Shown here piece after piece: positions 7,105-14,812 of a stretch of 64,000 nt of DNA (its first letter is position 1; each line of letters starts with the position of its first letter). The stretch lies in the NCBI GenBank assembly GCA_905234765.1, contig CAJOIF010000005.1, forward strand, positions 61,558 to 125,557, given 5' to 3'. The notes below the pieces were generated by a model that had not been told where the DNA came from, ran no database searches, and worked only from the letters and a program-made list of their open reading frames with translations. A program made the translations under genes and the position numbers. Source of the stretch: an uncultured Bacteroidales bacterium (GTDB lineage Bacteria; Bacteroidota; Bacteroidia; Bacteroidales; F082).

Positions 7105-7246
7105 AACAAGGTTTTATTTGTATCTCAAAGATTTTCCCTATCTTTGCCGCCGAATTTTGAAAACGAGTTTTTATTTTTATTATGACAAAACCATTGAAAA
7201 TCGTGGTGCTTGCCAAGCAGGTGCCCGATACTAGAAATGTAGGCAT
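7073..7246. repeat. Segmental duplication of the etfB promoter and first codons
   Basis: From the palindrome through GGTTTTATT, the -7 box TATCTTTG and about 20 codons of etfB, this block repeats 7704-7875 with scattered substitutions and one single-base indel. The divergence shows that it is an old duplication, not an assembly repeat. Confidence 0.85.
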
Positions 7247-7262
7247 AAAAACGAAACGATAA
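7182..7262 (+). pseudogene. Truncated copy of the etfB 5' end
   Basis: Beginning MTKPLKIVVLAKQVPDTRNV, this frame matches the first 20 or so residues of the intact EtfB at 7811. It then diverges (GIKTKR) to a stop after 26 residues. It has a copy of the etfB promoter. It has no function of its own that I can support and is best read as a leftover of the duplication next to ATPase A. Confidence 0.85.
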
Positions 7263-7703
7263 TGCGGCTGCCGTGGTACGACAGCCCTACAATTCCCTCT
7301 TCTCTCTCTGTGAATTTAACTGCAACAACTGCAACAAACTGCAACAAAGCCCCTAGAACCGATCCTTTTTTTTCCATGATTCACTTGCCAAATACAGATA
7401 TTTTGCTTATCTTTGCAACCGCAAACACAAAACCCGAATGAGATAGAAGAGCATTTGTAACTATCTGTTTCTCTGAGCGATACACTATGCAGATAGACTT
7501 GCTAACAGATTTTCTTTCATAACATGCTCATTCACAATCCATTAAAGTACAAAAATCAATAGCAACTCTATACCAACGCTATACAAAGTCTATAGCAAGC
7601 CTATAGATGGTAGTAGGTAACTTTATGGTAACATTGAGATAACTTTAAGGTAGCTCAGTGATTCCTCCCTGTGAGCAGCGTGTGGGCAGGTAGAGAACAA
7701 GGG
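7263..7703. other. Gene-less interval between the etfB fragment and intact etfB
   Basis: No coding region is convincing here. It begins with a hairpin-forming dispersed repeat (about 7264-7290: GGCTGCCGTGG...GACAGCCC) also seen at 42258. It contains three close copies of ACTGCAACAA near 7318-7345 and a good but orphan -7 box TATCTTTG near 7409-7416. Further on are the degenerate 11-mer repeats at 7561-7604. Confidence 0.6.
7561..7604. repeat. Four degenerate 11-nt tandem repeats
   Basis: AGCAACTCTAT, ACCAACGCTAT, ACAAAGTCTAT and AGCAAGCCTAT follow one another without gaps. The phase and the shared CTAT ending point to a binding-site array or decayed coding repeat. There are no spacers, so this is not CRISPR. 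Confidence 0.5.
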
Positions 7704-7734
7704 GATTTACGATTGAATCGAAAACCTGTACCAT
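7704..7734. repeat. Degenerate third copy of the ATPase A palindromic repeat
   Basis: GATTTACGATTGAATCG and AAAACCTGTACCAT match the 3' three quarters of the 36-nt repeat but lack its left GTACA arm. It is directly upstream of the etfB promoter, in the same position as the copy at 7069 relative to the etfB fragment. Confidence 0.75.
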
Positions 7735-7768
7735 AGCAAGGTTTTATTGGTATGTCAAAGATTTTCCC

Positions 7769-7776
7769 TATCTTTG
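7769..7776 (+). promoter_or_regulatory. etfB -7 box (TATCTTTG) with TTG 19 bp upstream
   Basis: TATCTTTG is preceded 19 bp upstream by TTG (7747-7749), which fits the Bacteroidetes -33/-7 arrangement. The leader to the ATG at 7811 is about 30 nt and AT-rich. Confidence 0.7.
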
Positions 7777-7810
7777 CCGCGAATTTTGAAAACGAGTTTT
7801 TATTTTTATT

Positions 7811-8686
7811 ATGACAAAAGCATTGAAAATCGTGGTGCTTGCCAAGCAGGTACCCGACACAAGAAATGTGGGCAAAGACGCTATGACTCCAGAAGGTACC
7901 GTCAACCGCGCCGCCCTGCCCGCTATCTTCAACCCTGAAGACCTCAATGCCCTCGAACAGGCGTTGCGTCTCAAGGAACAAAATCCCGGCAGTACTGTTG
8001 GCGTTCTCACTATGGGCCCGCCGCGTGCTGGCGAAATCATCCGCCAAGGTCTCTTCCATGGAGCCGATACAGGCTGGTTGCTCACCGACAGACTCTTTGC
8101 CGGTGCCGACACCCTCGCCACCTCTTATGCATTGGCCACCGCCATCAAGAAGATTGGTGATGTGGACATCGTCATCGGAGGCCGTCAGGCCATCGACGGC
8201 GACACCGCCCAAGTGGGTCCGCAAGTGGCACAGAAACTGGGCCTCAATCAAGTGACCTACGCCGAGGAAATCCTCAAGATTGAAAACAACATCGCCACCA
8301 TCCGCCGCCATATCGACGGTGGTGTGGAGACCGTCGAAGTGCCGCTGCCTTGTGTGATTACCGTGAATGGCAGCGCAGCACCTTGCCGTCCATGCAACGC
8401 CAAGTTGGTGATGAAATACAAGTATGCCTCTTGCCCACTGGAACGTCAAGCCGAAGATCCTCGCGCCGACCTCTACGAGAGCCGTCCCTATCTCAACCTC
8501 AACCAGTGGAGCGTGGCCGACGTAGATGGTGACCCCAACCAGTGTGGCCTTTCAGGCAGCCCCACCAAGGTGAAAACCGTGCAGAACATCGTCTTCCAGG
8601 CCAAGGAGAGCAAGACCCTAACGGCCAGCGATGCCGATGTGGAAGGATTGATTAAAGAATTGTTGGAGGAGAAGATAATCGGATGA
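7811..8686 (+). CDS. etfB: Electron transfer flavoprotein beta subunit
   Basis: EtfB pairs with EtfA to carry electrons to or from acyl-CoA dehydrogenases in the cytoplasm. The 291-residue protein begins KIVVLAKQVPDT, a family hallmark. It contains the nucleotide-binding region GGRQAIDGDTAQVGPQVAQ (about residues 118-136), which includes the conserved D-G-D-T-A-Q-V-G signature, and PCVITVNG later. Length is normal for the longer anaerobic-type EtfB. It opens an apparent operon etfB-etfA-microprotein-acyl-CoA dehydrogenase. Whether this Etf is a bifurcating type cannot be decided from sequence reading alone. A truncated copy of its start lies at 7182. Confidence 0.95.
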   Translation: MTKALKIVVLAKQVPDTRNVGKDAMTPEGTVNRAALPAIFNPEDLNALEQALRLKEQNPGSTVGVLTMGPPRAGEIIRQGLFHGADTGWLLTDRLFAGADTLATSYALATAIKKIGDVDIVIGGRQAIDGDTAQVGPQVAQKLGLNQVTYAEEILKIENNIATIRRHIDGGVETVEVPLPCVITVNGSAAPCRPCNAKLVMKYKYASCPLERQAEDPRADLYESRPYLNLNQWSVADVDGDPNQCGLSGSPTKVKTVQNIVFQAKESKTLTASDADVEGLIKELLEEKIIG

Positions 8687-8691
8687 AAAAG

Positions 8692-8744
8692 GACCGCGGG
8701 ACTACGAGACGGGGAAACCCGAAGTCCCGAAGTCCCGAAGTCAA
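8692..8744. repeat. Dispersed GGGACT-rich repeat between etfB and etfA
   Basis: GACCGCGGGACTACGAGAC is followed by three tandem copies of CCCGAAGTC. It uses the same GGGACnnCGGGAC vocabulary as the inverted repeats at 33486 and 63147 and can fold on itself. It lies in the 72-nt gap within the etf operon. Confidence 0.55.
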
Positions 8745-8758
8745 AAAATGAAAGAACT

Positions 8759-9781
8759 ATGAATAACGTATTCGTATATATCGAGGCCGAAGGAACACAA
8801 GTGGCCGAAGTCTCCCAGGAGTTGCTCACCAAAGGGCGTAAACTGGCCGACCAACTGGGCGTGGAACTGCACGCCGTCGTGGCTGGCACAGGCATCAAAG
8901 GTAAGGTGGAAGACCAAATCCTGCCTTACGGTGTGGATAAGCTGTTCGCTTTCGACGGCGAGGGCTTGTTCCCCTACACCTCTGCACCTCACACCGATAT
9001 CCTCGTCAACCTCTTCAAGGAGGAACAACCGCAGATTTGCCTGATGGGCGCCACTGTCATCGGTCGTGACCTCGGCCCGCGCGTCAGCTCCTCATTAACT
9101 AGTGGCCTCACCGCCGACTGCACCCAACTTGAGATTGGTGACTTCGACGACATCAAAACGAAGAAGCACTACGACAACCTGCTCTATCAGATTCGTCCCG
9201 CTTTTGGTGGTAACATCGTGGCGACCATTGTCAATCCCGACCACCGTCCGCAGATGGCCACTGTCCGCTCGGGCGTGATGCAGAAGGCCGTTTACGACGG
9301 CAAGGCCAAGAACGAAGTCGTCTATCCCGAGGTGAGCAAGTATGTCTCGCCCGAGGCTTACGTCGTGAAGGTCCTCGACCACCATGTGGAGGCCGCCAAG
9401 CACAACCTGAAAGGCTCGCCCATCGTCGTGGCTGGTGGCTACGGTATGGGTTCCAAGGAAGGCTTCGACATGCTGTTTGAACTCGCCAAGGTTCTTCACG
9501 GCGAAGTCGGTGCCTCGCGTGCCGCCGTCGATGCAGGTTTCTGCGACACCGACCGCCAAATCGGTCAGACAGGTGTCACTGTGCACCCGAAGGTGTATAT
9601 CGCCTGCGGCATCAGCGGACAGATCCAGCACATCGCGGGTATGCAGGACTCCAAGATCATCATCTCGGTGAACAGCGACCCCGACGCACCTATTAATAAG
9701 ATTGCGGATTACGTGATTGTTGGAACGGTTGAAGAAGTCGTCCCGAAATTGATAAAGTATTACAAACAAAATAGTAAGTGA
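8759..9781 (+). CDS. etfA: Electron transfer flavoprotein alpha subunit
   Basis: This 340-residue EtfA has the two expected domains. The N-terminal domain (NNVFVYIEAEG...) resembles EtfB. The C-terminal FAD domain carries VVAGGYGMGSKEGFDML (about 222-238), GASRAAVDAGF, the FAD signature QIGQTGVTVHPKVYIACGIS (about 262-281) and SVNSDPDAPI. All FAD-contact motifs are intact. It follows etfB after a repeat-containing 72-nt gap and ends five bases before a 30-residue membrane microprotein. The complex probably serves the acyl-CoA dehydrogenase at 10013, for example in butyrate-type or amino-acid fermentation; the exact substrate is inferred. Confidence 0.95.
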   Translation: MNNVFVYIEAEGTQVAEVSQELLTKGRKLADQLGVELHAVVAGTGIKGKVEDQILPYGVDKLFAFDGEGLFPYTSAPHTDILVNLFKEEQPQICLMGATVIGRDLGPRVSSSLTSGLTADCTQLEIGDFDDIKTKKHYDNLLYQIRPAFGGNIVATIVNPDHRPQMATVRSGVMQKAVYDGKAKNEVVYPEVSKYVSPEAYVVKVLDHHVEAAKHNLKGSPIVVAGGYGMGSKEGFDMLFELAKVLHGEVGASRAAVDAGFCDTDRQIGQTGVTVHPKVYIACGISGQIQHIAGMQDSKIIISVNSDPDAPINKIADYVIVGTVEEVVPKLIKYYKQNSK

Positions 9782-9786
9782 TTAAA

Positions 9787-9879
9787 ATGAAAACTAACAC
9801 AATTGCTTTTATCATTTCTGGAATCTTGAATATCGTACTCTTGGTATGTCTGTTAAAGGAAAAAAGGAAGAAGAAGTAA
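9787..9879 (+). CDS. 30-residue single-span membrane microprotein
   Basis: The frame ATG AAA ACT AAC... encodes 30 residues: MKTNTIAFIISGILNIVLLV, then CLLKEKRKKK. It is one hydrophobic helix followed by a strongly basic tail, the standard shape of a small inner-membrane protein with its C-terminus inside. It starts five bases after the etfA stop, so it is likely translated with etfA. Its position between etfA and the acyl-CoA dehydrogenase suggests, without proof, a role in anchoring the Etf-dehydrogenase pair to the membrane. Chance is possible because it is so short. Confidence 0.5.
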   Translation: MKTNTIAFIISGILNIVLLVCLLKEKRKKK

Positions 9880-9907
9880 CTATAAGTAAAACAAATAAAT
9901 AAGCTTT

Positions 9908-9993
9908 GGCAGTCAGCCATCAGCAGTCAGCTATCAGCCTCGGTACTACCAAGCTGAAAGCTGATTGCTGAAAGCTGAAAGCTGAAAGCCAAA
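9908..9993. repeat. Dispersed short repeat (CAGTCAGC / GCTGAAA units)
   Basis: The spacer before the acyl-CoA dehydrogenase holds CAGTCAGCCATCAGCAGTCAGC and then several GCTGAAA units. The two halves are roughly complementary (TCAGC against GCTGA), so the RNA could form a long hairpin inside the operon. Confidence 0.6.
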
Positions 9994-10012
9994 AAAGCAA
10001 AATAAGAATACA

Positions 10013-11731
10013 ATGGCAAACTATTATAACGACAACCCGAACCTGCAATTCTACCTCGACCACCCGCTGATGAAGCGCATCGTCGAGCTGAAGGAACGCA
10101 ATTTCGCTGACAAGGATACCTACGATTATGCCCCTGTCGATTACGAGGATGCGATGGAGAACTACCGCCGCGTGTTGGACATCACGGGCGACATCACCGC
10201 CAATATCATCGAGCCCAACTCCGAGAGCGTCGACCTCGAAGGTCCGCATTTGGAGAACGGCCGCATGATTTATGCCTCCAAGACCGTTGATGCCTGCACC
10301 GAAGGCGGCCTCTGGGGTGTCTCCATGCCGCGCCGCTACGGTGGCTTGAACCTGCCCATCACTGTCTTCTCCATGTTGAGCGAGATGGTCGCTTCTGCTG
10401 ATGCCGGTTTCCAGAACATCTGGTCGCTGCAGTCGTGTATCGACACCTTATATGAATTCGGCAACGAGGAGCAACGCATGAAATACATCCCGCGCGTCTG
10501 TGCCGGCGAGACCATGTCGATGGACCTCACCGAGCCTGATGCCGGTTCTGACCTGCAGAGCGTCATGCTGAAGGCTACCTATTCCGAAAAGGATGGCTGC
10601 TGGCTGCTTAACGGCGTGAAACGTTTCATCACCAACGGCGATTCTGACATCCATCTAGTGTTGGCCCGCTCTGAAGAAGGCACCAAGGACGGACGCGGCC
10701 TGTCGATGTTCATCTACGACAAGCGTCAGGGTGGTGTCAATGTGCGTCACATCGAGCACAAGCTGGGCATCCACGGCTCGCCGACCTGCGAATTGACCTA
10801 CAAGAACGCTAAGGCCGAGCTTTGCGGCGAGACGCGTCTGGGTCTTATCAAATATGTGATGGCTCTGATGAACAGCGCCCGTTTAGGTATCGCCGCCCAG
10901 TCGGTGGGTCTCGGACAGGAGGCTTACAACGAGGCTTTGAAATATGCTAACGAACGTCAGCAGTTCCACAAGAGAATCATCGAATTCCCCGCTGTCTATG
11001 ATATGCTTTCACGCATGAAGGCCAAGATTGACGCTGGGCGTTCTCTGCTCTACCAGACTGCTCGTTACGTGGACATCTACAAGTGCTTGGAGGACATCCA
11101 GCGTGAGCGTCCGCTGACGCCTGAGGAGCGTGCCGAGTGCAAGAAGTACTCGCGCCTCGCCGATGCCTTCACTCCTTTGGCCAAGGGTATGAACTCCGAG
11201 TATGCCAACCAGAACGCCTACGATGCCATCAGCATCCACGGCGGTTCGGGCTTCATCATGGAGTACAAGTGCCAGCGCCTTTACCGCGATGCCCGTATAT
11301 TCTCCATCTACGAAGGCACGACGCAGTTGCAGGTGGTGGCCGCCATCCGTTACATCACCAACGGCACCTACCTCACCATCATGAAGGAGATGCTGGAGAA
11401 CGAGGTGAGCGAGGACCTGAAGCCCTTGCAGAACACCGTGCGCACCCTCGTTGAACTTTACGAACAAAGCATCAACTACGTGAAGGGTGCCAACAACCAA
11501 GAGGTTCAGGACTTCCTGGCCCGCCGTCTCTACGATATGACTGGCGACATCATGATGTCGCTGCTTATCCTCGACGATGCCACCCACGCCCCGCATCTCT
11601 TCTCTCGTTCGGCCAACGTCTATGTCCACGCCGCCGAGGAAGACGTCATCGGCAAGAGCGTTTATGTGAAGAACTTCATTGAGGAAGACTTGGTGAATTT
11701 CAGGGCTAAGGCTGCTGAGGTCGCTGAATGA
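10013..11731 (+). CDS. Acyl-CoA dehydrogenase (long form)
   Basis: This 572-residue flavoenzyme would oxidise an acyl-CoA (or run in reverse as an enoyl-CoA reductase) with EtfAB as electron partner. Family features in order are: N-terminal helical domain with GLWGVSMPRRYGG; the FAD-binding MSMDLTEPDAGSD; the middle beta-domain with LNGVKRFITNGD; the C-terminal helical domain with RLGIAAQSVGLGQEAYNEAL; IHGGSGF; and the catalytic-base motif IYEGTTQLQ. It is longer than the typical 380 residues because of an extra C-terminal region (about 440-572), as in the long dehydrogenases found in Bacteroidales beside etf genes. Substrate chain length cannot be told. Confidence 0.92.
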   Translation: MANYYNDNPNLQFYLDHPLMKRIVELKERNFADKDTYDYAPVDYEDAMENYRRVLDITGDITANIIEPNSESVDLEGPHLENGRMIYASKTVDACTEGGLWGVSMPRRYGGLNLPITVFSMLSEMVASADAGFQNIWSLQSCIDTLYEFGNEEQRMKYIPRVCAGETMSMDLTEPDAGSDLQSVMLKATYSEKDGCWLLNGVKRFITNGDSDIHLVLARSEEGTKDGRGLSMFIYDKRQGGVNVRHIEHKLGIHGSPTCELTYKNAKAELCGETRLGLIKYVMALMNSARLGIAAQSVGLGQEAYNEALKYANERQQFHKRIIEFPAVYDMLSRMKAKIDAGRSLLYQTARYVDIYKCLEDIQRERPLTPEERAECKKYSRLADAFTPLAKGMNSEYANQNAYDAISIHGGSGFIMEYKCQRLYRDARIFSIYEGTTQLQVVAAIRYITNGTYLTIMKEMLENEVSEDLKPLQNTVRTLVELYEQSINYVKGANNQEVQDFLARRLYDMTGDIMMSLLILDDATHAPHLFSRSANVYVHAAEEDVIGKSVYVKNFIEEDLVNFRAKAAEVAE

Positions 11732-11744
11732 GTTTATCCACAAC

Positions 11745-12524
11745 ATGAAAAGTCCTTCGAAACCCTCCAAGTTGACTTTAGTTTGCGCGATGCACTATGC
11801 CAAGCTGGTGCTTCGTTCGGCAATTCTTGCCACATTGCTAGTTCTATACATTTTGTATAGGACACGAGGAGGTGAAGACATTGAAAGCGTTCTTGATAGC
11901 CGTCCGATAATCCTTTTGGTCGTTTGGTCGGTGTTCGTCGTGGAAATGGTGCTGAGATTCTTCCCGTCGCATTTGGAGAGTCCAGGTTGCCAAAAACAAT
12001 TTGGGCAAAACTATGTCAAAACAGGCAGGACCGAAATCAAAATCGAGGACAACAACGCGGTCGTTTTGGTCGCTTTGTTGTGGATTTCGTTCAATCTCAT
12101 TTTCGGTGCCCTTCACATGGCAGGAATTCTTGACGATGGCATCATGATTCTGTTATGCGCAGTCTATTCGGTGTGTGACATCATCTGCATCTTGTTTTTC
12201 TGCCCATTCCAGACTTGGTTCCTGAAAAACAAATGTTGTTCCACTTGTCGCATCTACAACTGGGACTATGCCATGATGTTCACTCCCCTATTTTTCGTAC
12301 AGAAATCCTATACATGGAGCCTGCTGGCACTGTCGATAGCCTTGTTGGTTCGATGGGAAATCGCCTTTTTCAGACATCCCGAGCGCTTTTCGGAGAACAC
12401 CAACGGCTATCTTGGATGCCAAAACTGTTCTGAGAAACTTTGTGTACACAAGAAACAATTGGCCAGGATTTGGGAGGATTTCGCCGATTCCGCAAAGAAA
12501 CGGAACAAGAAGTTGAAGTTTTAA
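11745..12524 (+). CDS. Polytopic membrane protein with cysteine motifs, unknown function
   Basis: This protein of about 259 residues has some five predicted membrane spans (for example AILATLLVLYILY, IILLVVWSVFVVEMVL, VVLVALLWISFNLIF, IMILLCAVYSVCDIICILFF and a span after YTWSLLALSIALL). Two cytoplasmic or loop cysteine clusters are present: KCCSTCRIYNWDYAMM, and CQNCSEKLCVHKKQ near the C-terminus. The paired cysteines could hold a metal or an iron-sulfur cluster, but I know no characterised homolog. It starts 13 nt after the acyl-CoA dehydrogenase stop, so it may be the last gene of the etf operon. An alternative in-frame start is M16 (MHYAKL). Confidence 0.65.
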   Translation: MKSPSKPSKLTLVCAMHYAKLVLRSAILATLLVLYILYRTRGGEDIESVLDSRPIILLVVWSVFVVEMVLRFFPSHLESPGCQKQFGQNYVKTGRTEIKIEDNNAVVLVALLWISFNLIFGALHMAGILDDGIMILLCAVYSVCDIICILFFCPFQTWFLKNKCCSTCRIYNWDYAMMFTPLFFVQKSYTWSLLALSIALLVRWEIAFFRHPERFSENTNGYLGCQNCSEKLCVHKKQLARIWEDFADSAKKRNKKLKF

Positions 12525-12545
12525 CAGGTGTTTCACATAAGTTAA

Positions 12546-12574
12546 CGCAGCTCTTTAAGGGCTGCGTTTTTTTT
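12546..12574 (+). terminator. Intrinsic terminator after the etf operon
   Basis: CGCAGC and GCTGCG arms enclose a 9-nt loop and are followed by a run of eight T residues on the + strand. Confidence 0.8.
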
Positions 12575-12604
12575 GCCAAGTTCTCGAATGGATGGTGTAA
12601 AGTG

Positions 12605-14800
12605 TTAAAGTACATTCTTTAGCAATTTCCAGTCGGTGCTTTGAATGTCGTCGGAATAATGGTCGTAACAAATGCAGAGTTCTTGGCTTTGCTTATCTTT
12701 ACGAACGAAACCGCCTTTTAGATTATGCTTCTTCAAATAGGTTTTCAATACCTCGAACTTCTTGGGGGAAAATGGATCAATATCCTCACTTTTTCCTGTC
12801 CTGTCAAAACCTCCTTTGGTTTCAACAATCCATGTTTCGCCATTTTGTAAGCCGATGATGTAGTCAGGATAGAATGACTTCATTTTTCCAGAATTGTCAG
12901 TATACACCAAGGAGAAATATTCACTACCCTTGTCGCCATTCTTGTAAAGCCACTTCACCGATAGGCAGTTCTCGCAATACTTTTCAAACGCTCGTTCGGA
13001 ATCGGAACGTGGCTCCGCAGAAAGCAAGTAACCATCATACACATTTTTGGTCATAACGGACTGGTCTTTCGCTTTCCCATCATAAGTAAAGAAAATTTCT
13101 TGCGGGAATTTGAATTCAAACGGCGTCACCTGATTTCCAGAAGTCAATGCAGGTTGTTGCAAATCGACCGCCATAGCCTGTAAAATGTCATGTCTAAGTA
13201 GGTCTGTGTTGTTGATGACAAAAGCATACAAATGTCTGATTTCCAAATCTAAAATGCGTTTTTTGTACTTGTCTTTTTTACCAAATAATCTACGAACAAT
13301 AACATTCATTTGGTCGTATGTCAATCCGATTTTCAAGCCGATGTTAGCTATTTCGTGGTGGAACTCTCGACCATGTTTATGGGTATTTAATGGCTCGATG
13401 ATTCGGATGTCATTCAGCCTGCTGAATTCCTCTTCGCTTAAAGTATGAACATCGCCCGATACAGTATGTTTGACAATATCCTTGGAAAAATCATAGTCAT
13501 TGGTTTCCAATCGCGTTTGATTAGACTTGAAGTCTTTATCCAATTTGTATGTCTTTGCATAATAGGCAGCAATGGCCTCCAATGCCTGTCGACTATCGCG
13601 TGCTGTCGTTGTCAAATCGGACTTATATTCGCCTTGTAATGTAAATTTCTTATGCTCATTTTTCAAATAAAGTTTTGCGGCATTTAACGCACCTTTACCC
13701 ATTGAGGTCTGAACACCTTCTGTGAACTTCTCGTCAAGAGTGTAAAGATAACAACGGTCAAGCAAATCATTGTTATAATGCTTGGCTTCTGGCATCCTTC
13801 TGATACGCCCTATAGTCTGTATCTCAAAGGTTTCGTTCATGTTGTCGCGCAACTTTACCAAAATATGCGCCCTTGGGCAATCCCAACCCGTAGCTATAGC
13901 TTGCTTAATGATGACAGCGATAGGGTGTGCGTTAGATTCTTCAATGCCTTCAAGGTTCTCTTTCTTGTCACTCAACCAAATAGCCAAAGCATCGTTTTCA
14001 TAAGTGATTTGCTTGCTTTCAAACCAAGTTTCAACCTGTTCCAACAATACATCGTTTTTGTTTGGCAATTGCACGATAATCAGTGGATTGACATTAACTT
14101 GCCGTTGAAGAAAAGCGGCTGCGAGTTCACGTTGTTTTAATAGGGCTCTTTCCAATAGGAAGCCGATTTGATCATCGACATTCTCATTCTGCGCAAAACC
14201 TTCATTGATGACTAATAGTTTCTTAATTAGCCCTGAAGCGATGACATCCGCCTCTTCCACTTCAATAAGTTTGGCATCAGTATAGCCCTTTGGAGTTGCT
14301 GAGGCTCGGATGATTTTATCGGTCTTGAAGAATTCCAAAATCTCATTGGCTTTCACGCTGTCATTCTGATGGCTTTCGTCAACGATGACTTTGAAATGCA
14401 AACCGTTGTTTTGTGCTGTCTCAATGTGCTCCAGAAAGTTTTTGCGTTCTCCTTCTTTCAATGCGTTGTTGCCTTTCTTGGTGAGTTTTTCCCAGTTAAT
14501 GAAGCAACAATCGTTTTCAACAAAACCACTTGTCATCACATCGGCAAGAAGTTTTGTTTGTGCATTGTGGATGTATTTGTCCATCTTGGCTTTGCTCTGC
14601 TCTTCAAGGTCGCCTTTGCCTGGTGTAAGCCAAATGAACACAATATTAGGAACGCTTTTGCAATATTCATCCATAAAGTGTGTAAGCATGATGGTCTTGC
14701 CACTACCTGTAGGACTTTTCAAGATAATGTCTCGTTTGCTTTCTTCCATTGCTTCTTTTAGTTCTGCAATGGCTTTCAATTGAAATTCAACTAATTGCAT
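12605..14800 (-). CDS. Type III restriction enzyme, Res subunit
   Basis: Res is the helicase-nuclease part of a type III restriction-modification system. It uses ATP to communicate between two recognition sites and cuts unmethylated foreign DNA. The 731-residue protein has helicase motif I KSPTGSGKT (about 29-37), the DEAD-box variant VDESH (about 143-147), motif III RASATP and motif VI QTIGRIRRM. The C-terminal nuclease shows FYPDYIIG then WIVETKGG, the PD...ExK catalytic core. All motifs are intact. It starts 12 nt downstream of the Mod stop in the same orientation, so mod-res form one operon. The mod-specific target sequence cannot be predicted. Confidence 0.92.
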   Translation of the reverse strand: MQLVEFQLKAIAELKEAMEESKRDIILKSPTGSGKTIMLTHFMDEYCKSVPNIVFIWLTPGKGDLEEQSKAKMDKYIHNAQTKLLADVMTSGFVENDCCFINWEKLTKKGNNALKEGERKNFLEHIETAQNNGLHFKVIVDESHQNDSVKANEILEFFKTDKIIRASATPKGYTDAKLIEVEEADVIASGLIKKLLVINEGFAQNENVDDQIGFLLERALLKQRELAAAFLQRQVNVNPLIIVQLPNKNDVLLEQVETWFESKQITYENDALAIWLSDKKENLEGIEESNAHPIAVIIKQAIATGWDCPRAHILVKLRDNMNETFEIQTIGRIRRMPEAKHYNNDLLDRCYLYTLDEKFTEGVQTSMGKGALNAAKLYLKNEHKKFTLQGEYKSDLTTTARDSRQALEAIAAYYAKTYKLDKDFKSNQTRLETNDYDFSKDIVKHTVSGDVHTLSEEEFSRLNDIRIIEPLNTHKHGREFHHEIANIGLKIGLTYDQMNVIVRRLFGKKDKYKKRILDLEIRHLYAFVINNTDLLRHDILQAMAVDLQQPALTSGNQVTPFEFKFPQEIFFTYDGKAKDQSVMTKNVYDGYLLSAEPRSDSERAFEKYCENCLSVKWLYKNGDKGSEYFSLVYTDNSGKMKSFYPDYIIGLQNGETWIVETKGGFDRTGKSEDIDPFSPKKFEVLKTYLKKHNLKGGFVRKDKQSQELCICYDHYSDDIQSTDWKLLKNVL

Positions 14801-14812
14801 AATAGAGTTCTC

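Noticed and set aside
7561..7604. CRISPR array
   Set aside because: Four degenerate 11-nt units without spacers and no cas genes in the window.
7655..8449. 264-codon open frame on the - strand over etfB
   Set aside because: Antisense of etfB and its promoter; its composition (His/Gly-rich) is typical of an antisense frame.
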